The translations under genes and the position numbers were made by a program. The notes beneath the pieces were generated by a model that saw only the letters and a program-made list of their open reading frames with translations, made no database searches and was not told the DNA's origin. A stretch of DNA of 64,000 nucleotides from Gaiellasilicea sp963794385 (lineage in GTDB: Bacteria; Actinomycetota; Thermoleophilia; Gaiellales; Gaiellaceae): the NCBI GenBank assembly GCA_963794385.1, contig CAWCDT010000020.1, forward strand, positions 1 through 64,000, written 5' to 3'. This document shows, piece after piece, positions 23,110 to 32,572 of the stretch. The first letter of the stretch is position 1, and every line of letters starts with the position of its first letter.

Positions 23110-24090
23110 GTGCCTGAGCTGACCTACCGCGAGGCGGTCCGGGACGCGCTCTCGAGCGCGATGCGCGCCGACGACGACGTCTTCATCATGGGCGAGGACA
23201 TCGCCGAGATGGGCGGCTCGATGGGCGTCACGCAGGGGATGCTCGACGAGTTCGGCCCGGAGCGCGTGCGCAACACGCCGATCTCCGAGATGGCGATCGT
23301 GGGCACCGGGATCGGGGCGGCGATGCAGGGGATGCGCCCGGTCGTCGAGATCATGTACCAGGACTTCCTGACGCTCTCGATGGAGCAGCTCGTCAACCAG
23401 GCGGCGAAGCACCGGACGATGAGCGGCGGCCAGCTCAAGGTCCCGCTGACGATCCGCACCCAGGGCGGCGCCGGCTGGAGCCCGGGCGCGCAGCACGCGC
23501 AGCAGCTCGAGTCGTGGTTCGTGCACGTTCCCGGCCTCAAGGTCGTCTTCCCGTCGACGCCCGAGGACGTGCGCGGCCTGCTCTGGAGCTCCATCTACGA
23601 CGACAACCCAGTCGTCTTCTTCGAGCACCGGCTGCTCTATCCGCTCAAGGGCGCGGTGCCCGACGAGCTCGAGCCGATCGAGCTGGGGAAGGCACGCGTC
23701 ATGCGCGAGGGCTCGGACGTGACAGTGATCGCGATCGGCCGCATGGTGCCCGAGGCGCTGCAGGCGGCCGAGCAGGCTGATCAGGAGGGCATCTCGGTCG
23801 AGGTGATCGACCCGCGCACGCTCCTGCCGCTCGACGAGGAGGCGATCGTCGCGTCTGTCAAGAAGACGACGCGCTGTGTCACAGCGCATGAGGCGGTCAC
23901 CCGCGGCGGCTTCGGCGCGGAGCTCGCGGCGGTCGTGCAGCAGGGCGCCTTCGACTACCTCGATGCGCCGATCGAGCGCGTGGGCGCGAAGTTCGCGCCA
24001 CTCGCGTTCGCGCCCGCGATGGAGCAGTGGGTCGTCCCGCACGCGGCGGACGTGCTCGAAGCGGTGAAGCGGACGGTCGCGAGGAGCTGA
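23110..24090 (+). CDS. pdhB: 2-oxo acid dehydrogenase E1 component beta subunit
   Basis: The 326 residues start at GTG 23110 (MPELTYREAVRDALSSAMRA). Family motifs GEDIAEMGGSMGVTQGM, VRNTPISEMAIVGTGIGAAM and VIDPRTLLPLD are present. It forms the alpha2-beta2 E1 with the previous gene, from which it is separated by 162 bases that contain a strong hairpin (GGAGCCCGGCTCC with GC-rich flanks). Its TGA overlaps the ATG of the E2 gene (TGATG). Confidence 0.93.
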   Translation: MPELTYREAVRDALSSAMRADDDVFIMGEDIAEMGGSMGVTQGMLDEFGPERVRNTPISEMAIVGTGIGAAMQGMRPVVEIMYQDFLTLSMEQLVNQAAKHRTMSGGQLKVPLTIRTQGGAGWSPGAQHAQQLESWFVHVPGLKVVFPSTPEDVRGLLWSSIYDDNPVVFFEHRLLYPLKGAVPDELEPIELGKARVMREGSDVTVIAIGRMVPEALQAAEQADQEGISVEVIDPRTLLPLDEEAIVASVKKTTRCVTAHEAVTRGGFGAELAAVVQQGAFDYLDAPIERVGAKFAPLAFAPAMEQWVVPHAADVLEAVKRTVARS

Positions 24091-25400
24091 TGGCGACCGA
24101 GGTCAAGCTCCCGCGGCTCGGCCAGGGCATGGAGTCCGGCACGATCGTCAAGTGGCTGAAGGGTGAAGGCGATCCGGTCAAGAAACGCGAGCCGCTGTAC
24201 GAGCTCGACACCGACAAAGTGACGCAGGAGGTCGAAGCCGAGGCCGACGGTGTCCTGCTGAAGATCGTCGTCGACGCCGGTGAGGTCGAGGTCGGCCGGA
24301 CGATCGCCTTCATCGGCAACGAAGGTGAGGACGTCCCCAGCGGGAACGGCGGCGCGCCGGCGGCGACCGAGGACAAACCGGATGAGGTGGAGGACGCGGC
24401 TGAAGCCGAGGCGGAGCCGCAGGTGGAGGGCTCGGCGGCCGAGGGCATGGCCGACGAGCGCGAGCGCGGCCGCGACGCTGCCGCCGCGACGGCCGAGGCC
24501 GCGACCGCCGCGGTCACCGAGGCGCCCGCGCGGCCCGACGGCCGCGTGAAGGCGTCACCGCTCGCACGCAGGCTCGCCCGGGAGAAGGGGATCGACATCA
24601 CGCAGCTCGCGGGGAGCGGCCCCGAGGGCAGGATCGTGGCCGAGGACGTCGAGCGCACTTCCCTCGCGCCGCCGAAGGCTGTCCCAGCCCCGGCCGCCCA
24701 GGTCGCCGCCCCGACCGGTGAGGTCGAGGAGGTCGAGCTCACGTCGACCCGCAAGACGATCGCGCGGCGCCTCACCGAGGCGTGGCAGGCGCCCGTCTTC
24801 CAGCTCACGGTCACCGTCGACATGACCCGCGCGCTCGCGTTGCGCGAGCGGCTCGTCGCCCGGCTCCGCGAGGGCGAGACGAAGCCCACGGTCAGCGACC
24901 TGCTGACGAAGGTGTGCGCCGCGGCGCTCGTCCGGCACCCGGCCGTGAACGCGCACTTCGCCGGCGACAAGATCCTGCGCTTCCCCTACGCGCACGTCGG
25001 GATCGCGGTCGCAGCGCCGCAAGGGCTCGTCGTGCCTGTGATCCGCGACGCCGACCGGCGGGCAATCCAGGAGATCGCGGCCGCGCGTGCCGACGTCGTC
25101 TCCCGCGCGCGCGACGGCAAGCTCCAGCGGGCGGATCTCGAGGACGGCACCTTCACGATCTCGAACCTCGGGATGTTCGGGATCGAGCAGTTCATCGCCG
25201 TGCTCAACCCGCCTCAGGCCGCCATCCTGGCGGTCGGCTCGACCGAGGAGAAGCCGGTCGTCCTGGACGGCCAGGTGGAGGTCCGGCCGACGATGAGCAT
25301 GACGATCACCTGCGATCACCGTGCGATCGACGGCTCCGACGGAGCGGAGTTCCTGCGCACCGTCAAGGAGCTGCTCGAAGAGCCGGCACTCGCGCTGTAG
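24090..25400 (+). CDS. pdhC: Dihydrolipoamide acyltransferase, E2 component
   Basis: This 436-residue core protein has one lipoyl domain (1-80) with the lipoyl lysine in ELDTDKVTQEVEAE. An acidic Ala/Glu linker follows, then a peripheral-subunit-binding domain (KASPLARRLAREKGIDITQL), and the catalytic domain with ITCDHRAIDGSDGAEFL (the HxxxDG active site) near the end. It moves the acyl group from E1 to CoA. Only one lipoyl domain is present. It overlaps pdhB and is followed by a VOC gene after three bases. Confidence 0.95.
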   Translation: MATEVKLPRLGQGMESGTIVKWLKGEGDPVKKREPLYELDTDKVTQEVEAEADGVLLKIVVDAGEVEVGRTIAFIGNEGEDVPSGNGGAPAATEDKPDEVEDAAEAEAEPQVEGSAAEGMADERERGRDAAAATAEAATAAVTEAPARPDGRVKASPLARRLAREKGIDITQLAGSGPEGRIVAEDVERTSLAPPKAVPAPAAQVAAPTGEVEEVELTSTRKTIARRLTEAWQAPVFQLTVTVDMTRALALRERLVARLREGETKPTVSDLLTKVCAAALVRHPAVNAHFAGDKILRFPYAHVGIAVAAPQGLVVPVIRDADRRAIQEIAAARADVVSRARDGKLQRADLEDGTFTISNLGMFGIEQFIAVLNPPQAAILAVGSTEEKPVVLDGQVEVRPTMSMTITCDHRAIDGSDGAEFLRTVKELLEEPALAL

Positions 25401-25403
25401 CAC

Positions 25404-25739
25404 GTGATCACGGTCTGGTACCGGGTGCGCGACCTCGACCGGGCCCGTGCGTTCTACCGCGACGTGCTCGGCTTCGAGGAGGTCTTCGTCGACTTCGACG
25501 ACGCCTGGTCGCGACTCCGGCACGGGGAGATGGAGATCGCGCTCGCCGAGGGCGACCCTGCGGAGTCGGGTGGTGTCGCCAACGTGGAGGTGGCCGACGT
25601 GAAGAGCGTCGCCGAGCGGCTACGCGAGGCGGGCATCGACGTCGGTGTCGTCTTCGAGCTGCACGGGCAGTTCCGGCTCGTGGACATCTACGACCCCGAC
25701 GGAAACCGCGTGCAGCTCGCGCAATCCCTGGAGGGCTGA
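25404..25739 (+). CDS. VOC-family protein within the dehydrogenase operon
   Basis: The 111 residues start at GTG 25404 (MITVWYRVRDLDRARAFYRD) and end VDIYDPDGNRVQLAQSLEG, with the DPDGN and FYRDVLGF signatures of the glyoxalase/VOC fold. The role is unknown; being between E2 and E3 it may handle a product or by-product of the oxo acid pathway. Its TGA overlaps the ATG of the next gene. Confidence 0.88.
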   Translation: MITVWYRVRDLDRARAFYRDVLGFEEVFVDFDDAWSRLRHGEMEIALAEGDPAESGGVANVEVADVKSVAERLREAGIDVGVVFELHGQFRLVDIYDPDGNRVQLAQSLEG

Positions 25740-26203
25740 TGGCGGAACTGGTGCTCCGACGCGGCGGCGCCCAGGACGCCCGCTTTCTGCGTGACATGCT
25801 CCATCACGCCTACTACTGGCGCGAGCGCGTGCCGGGGTCGCTGGTCTCGCGCTACGTCCGCGGCTGGGGCCGGCCGGGAGACACGGCGGTGATCGCCCTC
25901 GAGGGCGGCTTCCCGGTCGGAGCGGCGTGGTACCGCGTCTTCACCGACGACGACCCTGGGTACGGCTTCATCGACGACGAGACGCCCGAGCTCGCGATCG
26001 CGGTGGTGCCCTCGAAGCGGGGGCACGGGATCGGGGAGGAGCTGCTGCAGGAGCTGATGGCGAAGGCCGAGGCCGCCGGCTACGAGCGCCTCAGCCTCAG
26101 CGTCGAGCCCGGCAACCCCGCCCGCAAGCTGTACGAGCGCCACGGCTTCGAGGTCGTCGACGAGGGCGCAGAGGCGTGGACGATGGCCGCATCGCTCGCC
26201 TGA
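25739..26203 (+). CDS. GNAT-family N-acetyltransferase
   Basis: The 154 residues start MAELVLRRGGAQDARFLRDM. The acetyl-CoA loop is VVPSKRGHGIGEELLQEL (the Q/RxxGxG/A motif as KRGHGIG) and the end ARKLYERHGFEVV is the classical GNAT beta-bulge. The target is unknown; a small molecule or protein lysine are both possible. It is coupled to the VOC gene by a TGATG overlap. Confidence 0.9.
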   Translation: MAELVLRRGGAQDARFLRDMLHHAYYWRERVPGSLVSRYVRGWGRPGDTAVIALEGGFPVGAAWYRVFTDDDPGYGFIDDETPELAIAVVPSKRGHGIGEELLQELMAKAEAAGYERLSLSVEPGNPARKLYERHGFEVVDEGAEAWTMAASLA

Positions 26204-26271
26204 CCGACCGCGACTCGGCGGGAACCACCTCGCTAGCATCGGACCAGACTTCGACGGAAAGGTAGAGAGAG

Positions 26272-27678
26272 ATGGAATGTGACGTCGCCGTCCTGGGCGG
26301 AGGCCCCGGCGGGTACACCGCAGCGATCCGCGCCGCCCAGCTGGGCGCAAAGACGGTCTGCGTGGAGCAGGAGCCGGAGCTCGGCGGCACGTGCCTCCGC
26401 GTGGGCTGCATCCCGACGAAGGCGTGGGTGCAGACGGCGCACGCGCTGCACCAGGCGGAGGAGGTCTTCGCCAAGTTCGGCGTCAACGTTCCGCGCCCCG
26501 AGCTCGACTTCGGCCAGGCGGTCGAGTGGAAGAACGGCGTCGTCAAGCAGATGACAGGCGGCGTCGCCGGCCTCTTCAAGGCAAACGGGGTCGAGTGGGT
26601 GAAGGGGAAGGGCAGCTTCACGGGCCAGAACACGCTTGCCGTCGAGGGCGGCGAGGAGATCACGTTCAAGAACGCGATCATCGCCACCGGCTCGTTCCCG
26701 CTTCGGCCGCCGATCGAGGGGATCGATTCGCAGCGCTGCGTCGACTCGACCGGGCTGCTCGCCCAGACGGAGGTGCCGCGGCGCCTCGTCGTGCTCGGTG
26801 GAGGCATCATCGGCTGCGAGTTTGCCTCGATCTTCCAGCGCTTCGGCACCGAGGTGACGATCGTCGAGATGCTCGACACGCTGATACCGCTGGAGGACGC
26901 CGACGCGGCCAAGGAGCTCGCCAAGGCGTTCGGCAAGCGAGGGATCGCTCTCCACCTGGGCAAGCAGTGCACGAAGGTCGAGGACGACGGCTCGCAGCTG
27001 ACGGTCCACTTCGGGGAAGGCGAGACCGTCCAGGCCGACCTGATGCTCGTCTCGGTCGGACGCGGCCCCCTCGTAGAGGGAATCGGCCTCGAGTCGCTCG
27101 GCGTCGAGTTCGACCGCAAGCAGGGCATCGCCACCGACGAGCACCGGCGCACGACCGTTCCGCATGTCTACGCCGTCGGCGACTGTGCGGGCTACTGGCA
27201 GCTCGCCCACACCGCCTTCCGCGAGGGCGAGGTCGCCGCTGAGAACGCGTGCGGCCACGAGGCGACGATCGGCGAGCCGGCCGTGCCGCGGCCGATCTAC
27301 ACCGATCCCGAGATCGCGGGCGTCGGTCTCACCGAGGCCCAGGCGCGCGAGCGGCACGGTGACGACGTCGCGGTCGGCATGTTCCCCTGGGTCGCGAACG
27401 CGCGCGCGGTGATGCAGGCCGAGACGGTCGGCTGGGTGAAGTCGATCCACGAGACGCGCTACGGCGAGCTGCTCGGCGTCGTGATGGTCGGCCCCCACGT
27501 CACCGACCTGATCGAGGCCGGCACGGTCGCGATCGACGCCGAGTCGACGGTCGAGACCGTCGCCGACGGGATGGCGGCGCATCCGACCCTGTCCGAGGCG
27601 ATCAAGGAAGCAGGGCTCGTCGCGCTAGGCCGGGCGATCCACCTGCCGAACAAGAAGCGCGCGCCGGCCCAGACGTAA
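26272..27678 (+). CDS. lpdA: Dihydrolipoyl dehydrogenase, E3 component
   Basis: This 468-residue flavoprotein reoxidises the lipoyl groups of E2 with NAD. Seen are the FAD-binding VAVLGGGPGGYTAAIRAAQL, the redox disulfide GGTCLRVGCIPTKAW (C-x4-C), the NAD motif VVLGGGIIGCEFASIFQRFG, and the interface His-Glu in AAHPTLSEAI. The usual Asn-Val of CLNVGC is replaced by Leu-Arg-Val. A TAGCAT box near 26233 and an SD (GAAAGG, then GAGAGAG) suggest it can also be transcribed on its own. Confidence 0.96.
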   Translation: MECDVAVLGGGPGGYTAAIRAAQLGAKTVCVEQEPELGGTCLRVGCIPTKAWVQTAHALHQAEEVFAKFGVNVPRPELDFGQAVEWKNGVVKQMTGGVAGLFKANGVEWVKGKGSFTGQNTLAVEGGEEITFKNAIIATGSFPLRPPIEGIDSQRCVDSTGLLAQTEVPRRLVVLGGGIIGCEFASIFQRFGTEVTIVEMLDTLIPLEDADAAKELAKAFGKRGIALHLGKQCTKVEDDGSQLTVHFGEGETVQADLMLVSVGRGPLVEGIGLESLGVEFDRKQGIATDEHRRTTVPHVYAVGDCAGYWQLAHTAFREGEVAAENACGHEATIGEPAVPRPIYTDPEIAGVGLTEAQARERHGDDVAVGMFPWVANARAVMQAETVGWVKSIHETRYGELLGVVMVGPHVTDLIEAGTVAIDAESTVETVADGMAAHPTLSEAIKEAGLVALGRAIHLPNKKRAPAQT

Positions 27679-27800
27679 GTTCACCAGATCGCAACACGGG
27701 TACCGGCGCACCGTTCCCCAGGGACCGCTATCCTCGTTTCGAGGACGTGCCCTCGTCCCCACATAGGGGCCGTGCCGCCCGCCGGCCCCGCCTTTCTCCC

Positions 27801-27836
27801 AGAGCCGCCCCTTGCCGCAGAGGGGCGGCTCGTTTT
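27801..27836 (+). terminator. Strong intrinsic terminator of the dehydrogenase operon
   Basis: A ten-base perfect stem GAGCCGCCCC/GGGGCGGCTC (27802-27811 with 27822-27831) is followed by GTTTT. It lies 123 bases after lpdA. The stretch in between (27690-27780) has another small hairpin TCCTCG-TTTCGAGGA; a short structured RNA ending at this terminator cannot be excluded. Confidence 0.85.
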
Positions 27837-27908
27837 AAGCCGTCGCATGCCTTGGCATCCGCTCCCGCGGATCCCGACCTTACGACAGACATTGCTAGCC
27901 TCCGGCGC

Positions 27909-28136
27909 ATGAGCATCTTCAACCGGCGGTACGCCTTGCTCGGCTGGCTCACGTGGGTCGGAGCGAAGACGGCGATGAAGCGCAAGGCGAGGTCTGCGGT
28001 GCCGGGCACGGTCGAGGGGACGCGGCGGCCCAACAAGACCGCGATCGCCGCGGGGCTCGCGGCGCTCGGCGGCGCGTTGTGGTTCTGGCGGCGCAAGAGC
28101 TCGCACGACGAGCTGCCGACGGTTCCGGAGAGCTAA
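27909..28136 (+). CDS. Small single-pass membrane protein, unknown
   Basis: The 75 residues start MSIFNRRYALLGWLTWVGAK. A first hydrophobic stretch is followed by a basic middle (MKRKARSAVPG), then a second (IAAGLAALGGALWFWRR) and a polar end. It is probably one or two membrane passes. TAGCCT lies seven bases before the ATG with no SD, in keeping with other leaderless genes here. It ends eight bases before the aminotransferase gene and probably shares its mRNA. Confidence 0.75.
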   Translation: MSIFNRRYALLGWLTWVGAKTAMKRKARSAVPGTVEGTRRPNKTAIAAGLAALGGALWFWRRKSSHDELPTVPES

Positions 28137-28144
28137 CCGCCGTA

Positions 28145-29245
28145 ATGGGCCTTTTTCGCGCCGCGCTCGACGGCCTGACTCCGTACGAGCCGGGGAAGCC
28201 CGAGGAAGAGCTGCAACGTGAGCTCGGGCTCGACCGGATCGTCAAGCTCGCCTCGAACGAGGGCCCGTGGGCGCCGTTTCCCGCCGCCGTCGAGGCCCTG
28301 GAGCGAAGCGCGGCGGTGCTCAACCGCTACCCGGACGGTGGCGCGTTCCATCTCCGCAACGCTCTCGCCGAGCGGCACGGGGTCGACCCTGCGAACGTGA
28401 TCACAGGCGCCGGCGCGGACGCCCTGATCGGCCATCTCTCAGTGGCGACGCTCGATCCCGGCGACGAGGTCGTCACGGGCTGGCCGTCGTTCGTCAGCTA
28501 CGTGCTCGACGCGCTGAAGCTCGGCGCGGTGCCTCAGAAGGTGCCGCTCGTCGACGACCACTACGACCTCGACGCGCTGCTCGCCGCGATCGGCCCGCGG
28601 ACGAAGCTCGTCTACGTGGCGACGCCGAACAACCCCACGGGGACCTTGACGACCCGCACCGAGCTCGACGCGTACTTCGAGCGCGTTCCCGAGCACGTCC
28701 TCACGGTGCTCGACCAGGCCTACTTCGAGTACATCGAGCACTCGAACTATCCGGATGGGATCGAGGAGTACGCGAAGGCGGGACGGCGCGTGCTCGTGCT
28801 GCGCACGTTCTCGAAGATCTACGGGCTGGCCGGCCTCCGGGTCGGCTACGCCGTCGGGCCACTGGATGTGATCGAGGCGGTGGGGAAGACTCGCCGTCCC
28901 TTCGACGTGAGCACACAGGCCCAGGTGGCTGCACTGGCGAGCCTCGACGCGCCGGACGAGCTCGTGCTCCGGCGCCGCCTCACGCACGAGGGCAGGGCAG
29001 CGCTCGAGCAGACGCTGCGCGAGCACGGTCTGCCGCCGGCGGGGCCGGCTGTGGCGAACTTCCTCTTCGCCGAGGTCGGTGAAGATGCGAGGCCCCTTTT
29101 CGAGGCGCTCCTGCGCCAGGGCGCGATCGTGCGGCCGATGGGCGCCTTCGGCGCACCAGGGGCGCTCCGGATCACCGTCGGCACGCCCGACGAGAACGCG
29201 TTCTTCGCCGAGGCGCTCGCCTCCGTGCTGACCGCGACGCCTTAG
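28145..29245 (+). CDS. hisC: Histidinol-phosphate (or related aromatic) aminotransferase
   Basis: This is a 366-residue class I/II PLP aminotransferase. Seen are IVKLASNEGPWAPFPA (the LASNE motif of HisC), YPDGGAFHLRNALA, YVATPNNPTGT, LDQAYFEY and the PLP lysine region RTFSKIYGLAGLRVGYA. It carries out histidinol-phosphate/2-oxoglutarate transamination in histidine synthesis or acts on aromatic amino acids; HisC-type sequences are often broad in substrate. No other his gene is nearby, so the histidine role is family inference. Confidence 0.88.
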   Translation: MGLFRAALDGLTPYEPGKPEEELQRELGLDRIVKLASNEGPWAPFPAAVEALERSAAVLNRYPDGGAFHLRNALAERHGVDPANVITGAGADALIGHLSVATLDPGDEVVTGWPSFVSYVLDALKLGAVPQKVPLVDDHYDLDALLAAIGPRTKLVYVATPNNPTGTLTTRTELDAYFERVPEHVLTVLDQAYFEYIEHSNYPDGIEEYAKAGRRVLVLRTFSKIYGLAGLRVGYAVGPLDVIEAVGKTRRPFDVSTQAQVAALASLDAPDELVLRRRLTHEGRAALEQTLREHGLPPAGPAVANFLFAEVGEDARPLFEALLRQGAIVRPMGAFGAPGALRITVGTPDENAFFAEALASVLTATP

Positions 29246-29325
29246 CAGGAGCCTGGCGCAAAGCGTCAAATCCCTCGGGTATCCTGGCACCGCCGCGGGG
29301 TGCGTTGCACGCCCGCGTCTTGCGT

Positions 29326-31278
29326 ATGCGGACGACACTGAAGAGAGGGATCGGCCGTGGAGCGGCCGCCGACGGCAATGGACGTCCCGTCCTGCCGCCT
29401 GGCGCGCTTTCTCCGATCTCCATCTACCACCAGCCGCCGCCCCCGAGGCGCTCACGCTGGGCGACCCTCCGCACTGTGCTGGGCTGGATGGTCGTTGCGC
29501 TCCTCGTCGCAGCCGGCTCGGCCGCCGGCGGCGCCTACCTCTGGTTCCACCAGAGCGTCGCAGCGGTCGTGGCGTCGACGCCCGAGGTCAAGGTCGCGGC
29601 GAAGCGGCTCGACATCGCGCTTCCGGGCGAGCCGGCGACGGCGCTCGTGATCGGCTACGACAAGCGCGCCGGCGAGCTCAACAAGGGAGTCACGCCCCGC
29701 TCCGACACGATCATGCTCGTCCGCGCCGATCCGGAGACCAAATCGGTCTCGATGCTCTCCTTCCCGCGCGACCTTTTCGTCGAGATCCACTGTCCGGGGA
29801 GGGCGACCTTCAGCGCCCGCATCAACGGCGCCTACTCCGAGTGCGGCACCAAGGGGACGCTGGAGACGGTCCGGAAGCTGACCGGGCTGCCGATCAACTA
29901 CCTGATCACGGTCAACTTCCGCGGCTTCCGACAGCTCGTCGACGCGGTCGGAGGCATCTGGATGGACGTCGACCGGCGCTACTTCAACGATCGCGGCGGC
30001 GACTTCGGCTACGCGACGATCAACCTCTTCCCGGGGTACCAGAAGCTGGGCGGCTATCAGGCCCTCGACTACGTCCGCTACCGGCACACCGACTCCGACC
30101 TCTACCGACTGGCGCGCCAGCAGCTCTTCGTGCATGCGTTCAAGAACCAGATCAAGGCGAGCACGGGCCCGCTCGACCTGCCCAGGGTCGTGAAGACGAT
30201 CACTGAGAACGTCGAGGTTGGACAGGGCGGCAACAGGGAGCTCGACCTGAAGACGGTCTACCGGTACGCGCTCTTCGCCTACTCGCTCCCGCCGGGCAAC
30301 TTCTTCCAGTCGAAGCTGGAGGGCCTCGAGGAGACGGCGAGCTTCGACATCCTGGTGCCCGAGGAGAACATCCGGAAGGCAGTGCAGGAGTTCACGAGCC
30401 CGGACGTGGAGTCGCCGCAGAAGGCGACCCGGGTCGCCCTGAACGAGAAGCCGAGGCGCACGGCCGCGCGTGCCCCGGCGGCGCGCGAGACGACGATCAC
30501 GGTGCTGAACGGCAACGGCGTGACCGGCTCCGCCGGAACCGCCAGCTACGTGCTCTCGCAACGCAGCTACGCGATGGTCTACCCGCCCGACGGCAAGAAC
30601 GCGAACGCGCCCAATTGGGAGTACTTCAAAACGCGGATCCACTACGACGAGGCACAGCCCGGAGCCGTTGCGGCGGCGAAGAAGGTCGCGACGCTGTTCG
30701 GCACCGAGGACGTGCAGCCGCTCACGCCCAAGATCGCGGCGCTCTCGAACGGCTCGATGCTCACCGTGATCGTCGGGCAGACTTTCCACGGCACGCTCGC
30801 CGAGGCGCCGGTCGACAAGACGCCACAGCGGCAGGCTCCGAACGTCGCGCCCGGCACCGACGCTTCTCTCGCCCTGCTGCGCGAGCGCGCGCCGAAGGTC
30901 CCGTTCAAGGTGATGGTGCCGACCGTGATCGAGCGCTCGTCGTGGATCGATCGCGAGCGGCCGGTCCGGATGTATCGCGTCGACCCGGACCGCAAGCACA
31001 AGTCGATCCGGCTCACGTATCGCACCGGCGCCAGCGAGTACTGGGGCGTCCAGATGACCGACTGGGAGGACGCGCCCGTCCTCTCGGAGCGGAACTTCAC
31101 CCGCACGATCGGCGGCCGACTCTACGAGCTCCACTACAACGGGCCGAAGCTGCACATGGTCGTGCTGCGCCAGGACGGCGCGAGCTACTGGGTCGTGAAC
31201 ACGCTCCTCGACTCGCTCTCGAACGAGACGATGATCGCGATCGCCAAGGGTCTCAGGCCGATCGAAAAGCTGAAGTAG
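29326..31278 (+). CDS. LytR-CpsA-Psr (LCP) family glycopolymer transferase
   Basis: The 650 residues have a Pro-rich cytoplasmic N terminus, a membrane helix (LGWMVVALLVAAGSAAGGAY) and an extracellular LCP domain. The LCP domain has RSDTIMLVRADPETKSVSML and FPRDLFVEI (conserved Asp and Arg that bind the polyprenyl pyrophosphate) and LDYVRYRHTDSDLYRLARQQ. A LytR_C domain follows (ITVLNGNGVTGSAG). About 170 extra C-terminal residues of unknown fold complete it. LCP proteins attach teichoic-acid- or arabinogalactan-like polymers to peptidoglycan. TTG 29305 is an alternative start. It heads the envelope-sugar gene set. Confidence 0.9.
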   Translation: MRTTLKRGIGRGAAADGNGRPVLPPGALSPISIYHQPPPPRRSRWATLRTVLGWMVVALLVAAGSAAGGAYLWFHQSVAAVVASTPEVKVAAKRLDIALPGEPATALVIGYDKRAGELNKGVTPRSDTIMLVRADPETKSVSMLSFPRDLFVEIHCPGRATFSARINGAYSECGTKGTLETVRKLTGLPINYLITVNFRGFRQLVDAVGGIWMDVDRRYFNDRGGDFGYATINLFPGYQKLGGYQALDYVRYRHTDSDLYRLARQQLFVHAFKNQIKASTGPLDLPRVVKTITENVEVGQGGNRELDLKTVYRYALFAYSLPPGNFFQSKLEGLEETASFDILVPEENIRKAVQEFTSPDVESPQKATRVALNEKPRRTAARAPAARETTITVLNGNGVTGSAGTASYVLSQRSYAMVYPPDGKNANAPNWEYFKTRIHYDEAQPGAVAAAKKVATLFGTEDVQPLTPKIAALSNGSMLTVIVGQTFHGTLAEAPVDKTPQRQAPNVAPGTDASLALLRERAPKVPFKVMVPTVIERSSWIDRERPVRMYRVDPDRKHKSIRLTYRTGASEYWGVQMTDWEDAPVLSERNFTRTIGGRLYELHYNGPKLHMVVLRQDGASYWVVNTLLDSLSNETMIAIAKGLRPIEKLK

Positions 31279-31291
31279 GTACGTTCCGGCG

Positions 31292-32572
31292 GTGTCCAGG
31301 GTCGCTGTCTTCGGCGCCGGTTACGTCGGCCTCGTCACCGGCGCGTGCTTCGCGGAGCTCGGGCACGACGTCGTCGTTCGCGACGTCGTCCCCGAGCGGA
31401 TCGAGCGACTGCGCGCCGGCGAGGTGCCGATCTACGAGCCCGGTCTCGACGAGCTCCTGATGCGCAACGCAGAGCGGCTCTCGTTCACGCTCGACGTCGC
31501 CGACGCGGTCGACGGCGCCGAGTTTCTCTACGTCGCCGTCGGCACGCCGCCCACGTATTCCGGCGACGCCGATCTCTCGGCTGTATGGAGGGTTGTCGAC
31601 GAGCTCGACGGTCTCGAGCGCCGCGCCGTACTCGTGATGAAGAGCACCGTCCCGGTCGGGACGGGCGCGAGGGTGCGCCACCGCCTCGACCAGCGCGGCC
31701 TCGACCGGATCGGCTACGTCTCCAATCCCGAGTTCACAGCGGAGGGCAGCGCGATCCGAGACTTCCAACAGCCCGACCGGATCGTGATCGGCTCCTTCGA
31801 GGAGGAGGACGGAAACGCGGTCGAGGAGCTCCACCGGGACATCGACGGCCCGGTCGTCCGCTGCGACGTCGCCTCGGCCGAGATGATCAAGCTCGCCGCG
31901 AACGCCGCGCTGATGACGCGAATCAGCTTCATCAACGAGATCGCGAACGTCTGCGAGGCGACCGGGGCGGACGTCGTCCGCGTCGCCGAGGGCGTCGGGC
32001 TCGACAAGCGCATCGGGGCGAGCTTCCTGCGCGCCGGCATCGGCTACGGCGGGAGCTGCTTCCCCAAAGACTCACTGGCGCTCAAACAGCTCGCGGCCAA
32101 CTCCGGCTACCACTTTCAGCTCCTGAACGCAGTGATCGAGGTCAACGAGCTGCAGAAGCGGCGCGTGATCGGCAAGCTGCAGCAGCATCTGGGCAGCCTG
32201 CGCGGAAAGACGGTCGCGCTCCTCGGGCTCGCGTTCAAGCCGAACACAGACGATGTGCGCGAGGCGCCGAGCCTCGTGCTCGCCGGACGGCTCGTCGCGG
32301 AGGGCGCCGAGGTGCGGGCCTGGGACCCCGTCGCGGACGGTGCCGCGGTCCTGCCGCACGCGACCATCTGCGACGAGCCGCTCGAGGCCCTCGACGGCGC
32401 CGACGCCGCCGTGCTCGTCACCGAGTGGGCGCAGCTCGCCGAGCTCGACTGGACGGAGGCGAGGGAGCGGATGCGCAACCCGCTCGTGATCGACGGCCGA
32501 AACATGCTTGATCCGGACGAGCTGCGAGCGGCCGGCTTCACGTACGAGGGCATCGGGCGCGCAGCGGCGTGA
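31292..32572 (+). CDS. ugd: UDP-glucose 6-dehydrogenase
   Basis: The 426 residues start at GTG 31292 with the NAD motif VAVFGAGYVGLVTGACFAEL. The middle has IGYVSNPEFTAEGSAIRDF and EMIKLAANAALMTRISFINE. The catalytic cysteine is in GYGGSCFPKDSLAL, and the C-terminal domain starts LLGLAFKPNTDDVREAPS. It oxidises UDP-glucose to UDP-glucuronate, a precursor of acidic wall polymers. It lies 13 bases after the LCP gene, and its stop overlaps the next start (GTGA). Confidence 0.96.
   Translation: MSRVAVFGAGYVGLVTGACFAELGHDVVVRDVVPERIERLRAGEVPIYEPGLDELLMRNAERLSFTLDVADAVDGAEFLYVAVGTPPTYSGDADLSAVWRVVDELDGLERRAVLVMKSTVPVGTGARVRHRLDQRGLDRIGYVSNPEFTAEGSAIRDFQQPDRIVIGSFEEEDGNAVEELHRDIDGPVVRCDVASAEMIKLAANAALMTRISFINEIANVCEATGADVVRVAEGVGLDKRIGASFLRAGIGYGGSCFPKDSLALKQLAANSGYHFQLLNAVIEVNELQKRRVIGKLQQHLGSLRGKTVALLGLAFKPNTDDVREAPSLVLAGRLVAEGAEVRAWDPVADGAAVLPHATICDEPLEALDGADAAVLVTEWAQLAELDWTEARERMRNPLVIDGRNMLDPDELRAAGFTYEGIGRAAA

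Noticed and set aside
29452..31155. 567-codon minus-strand frame
   Set aside because: Shadow of the LCP gene, with no SD and atypical composition.
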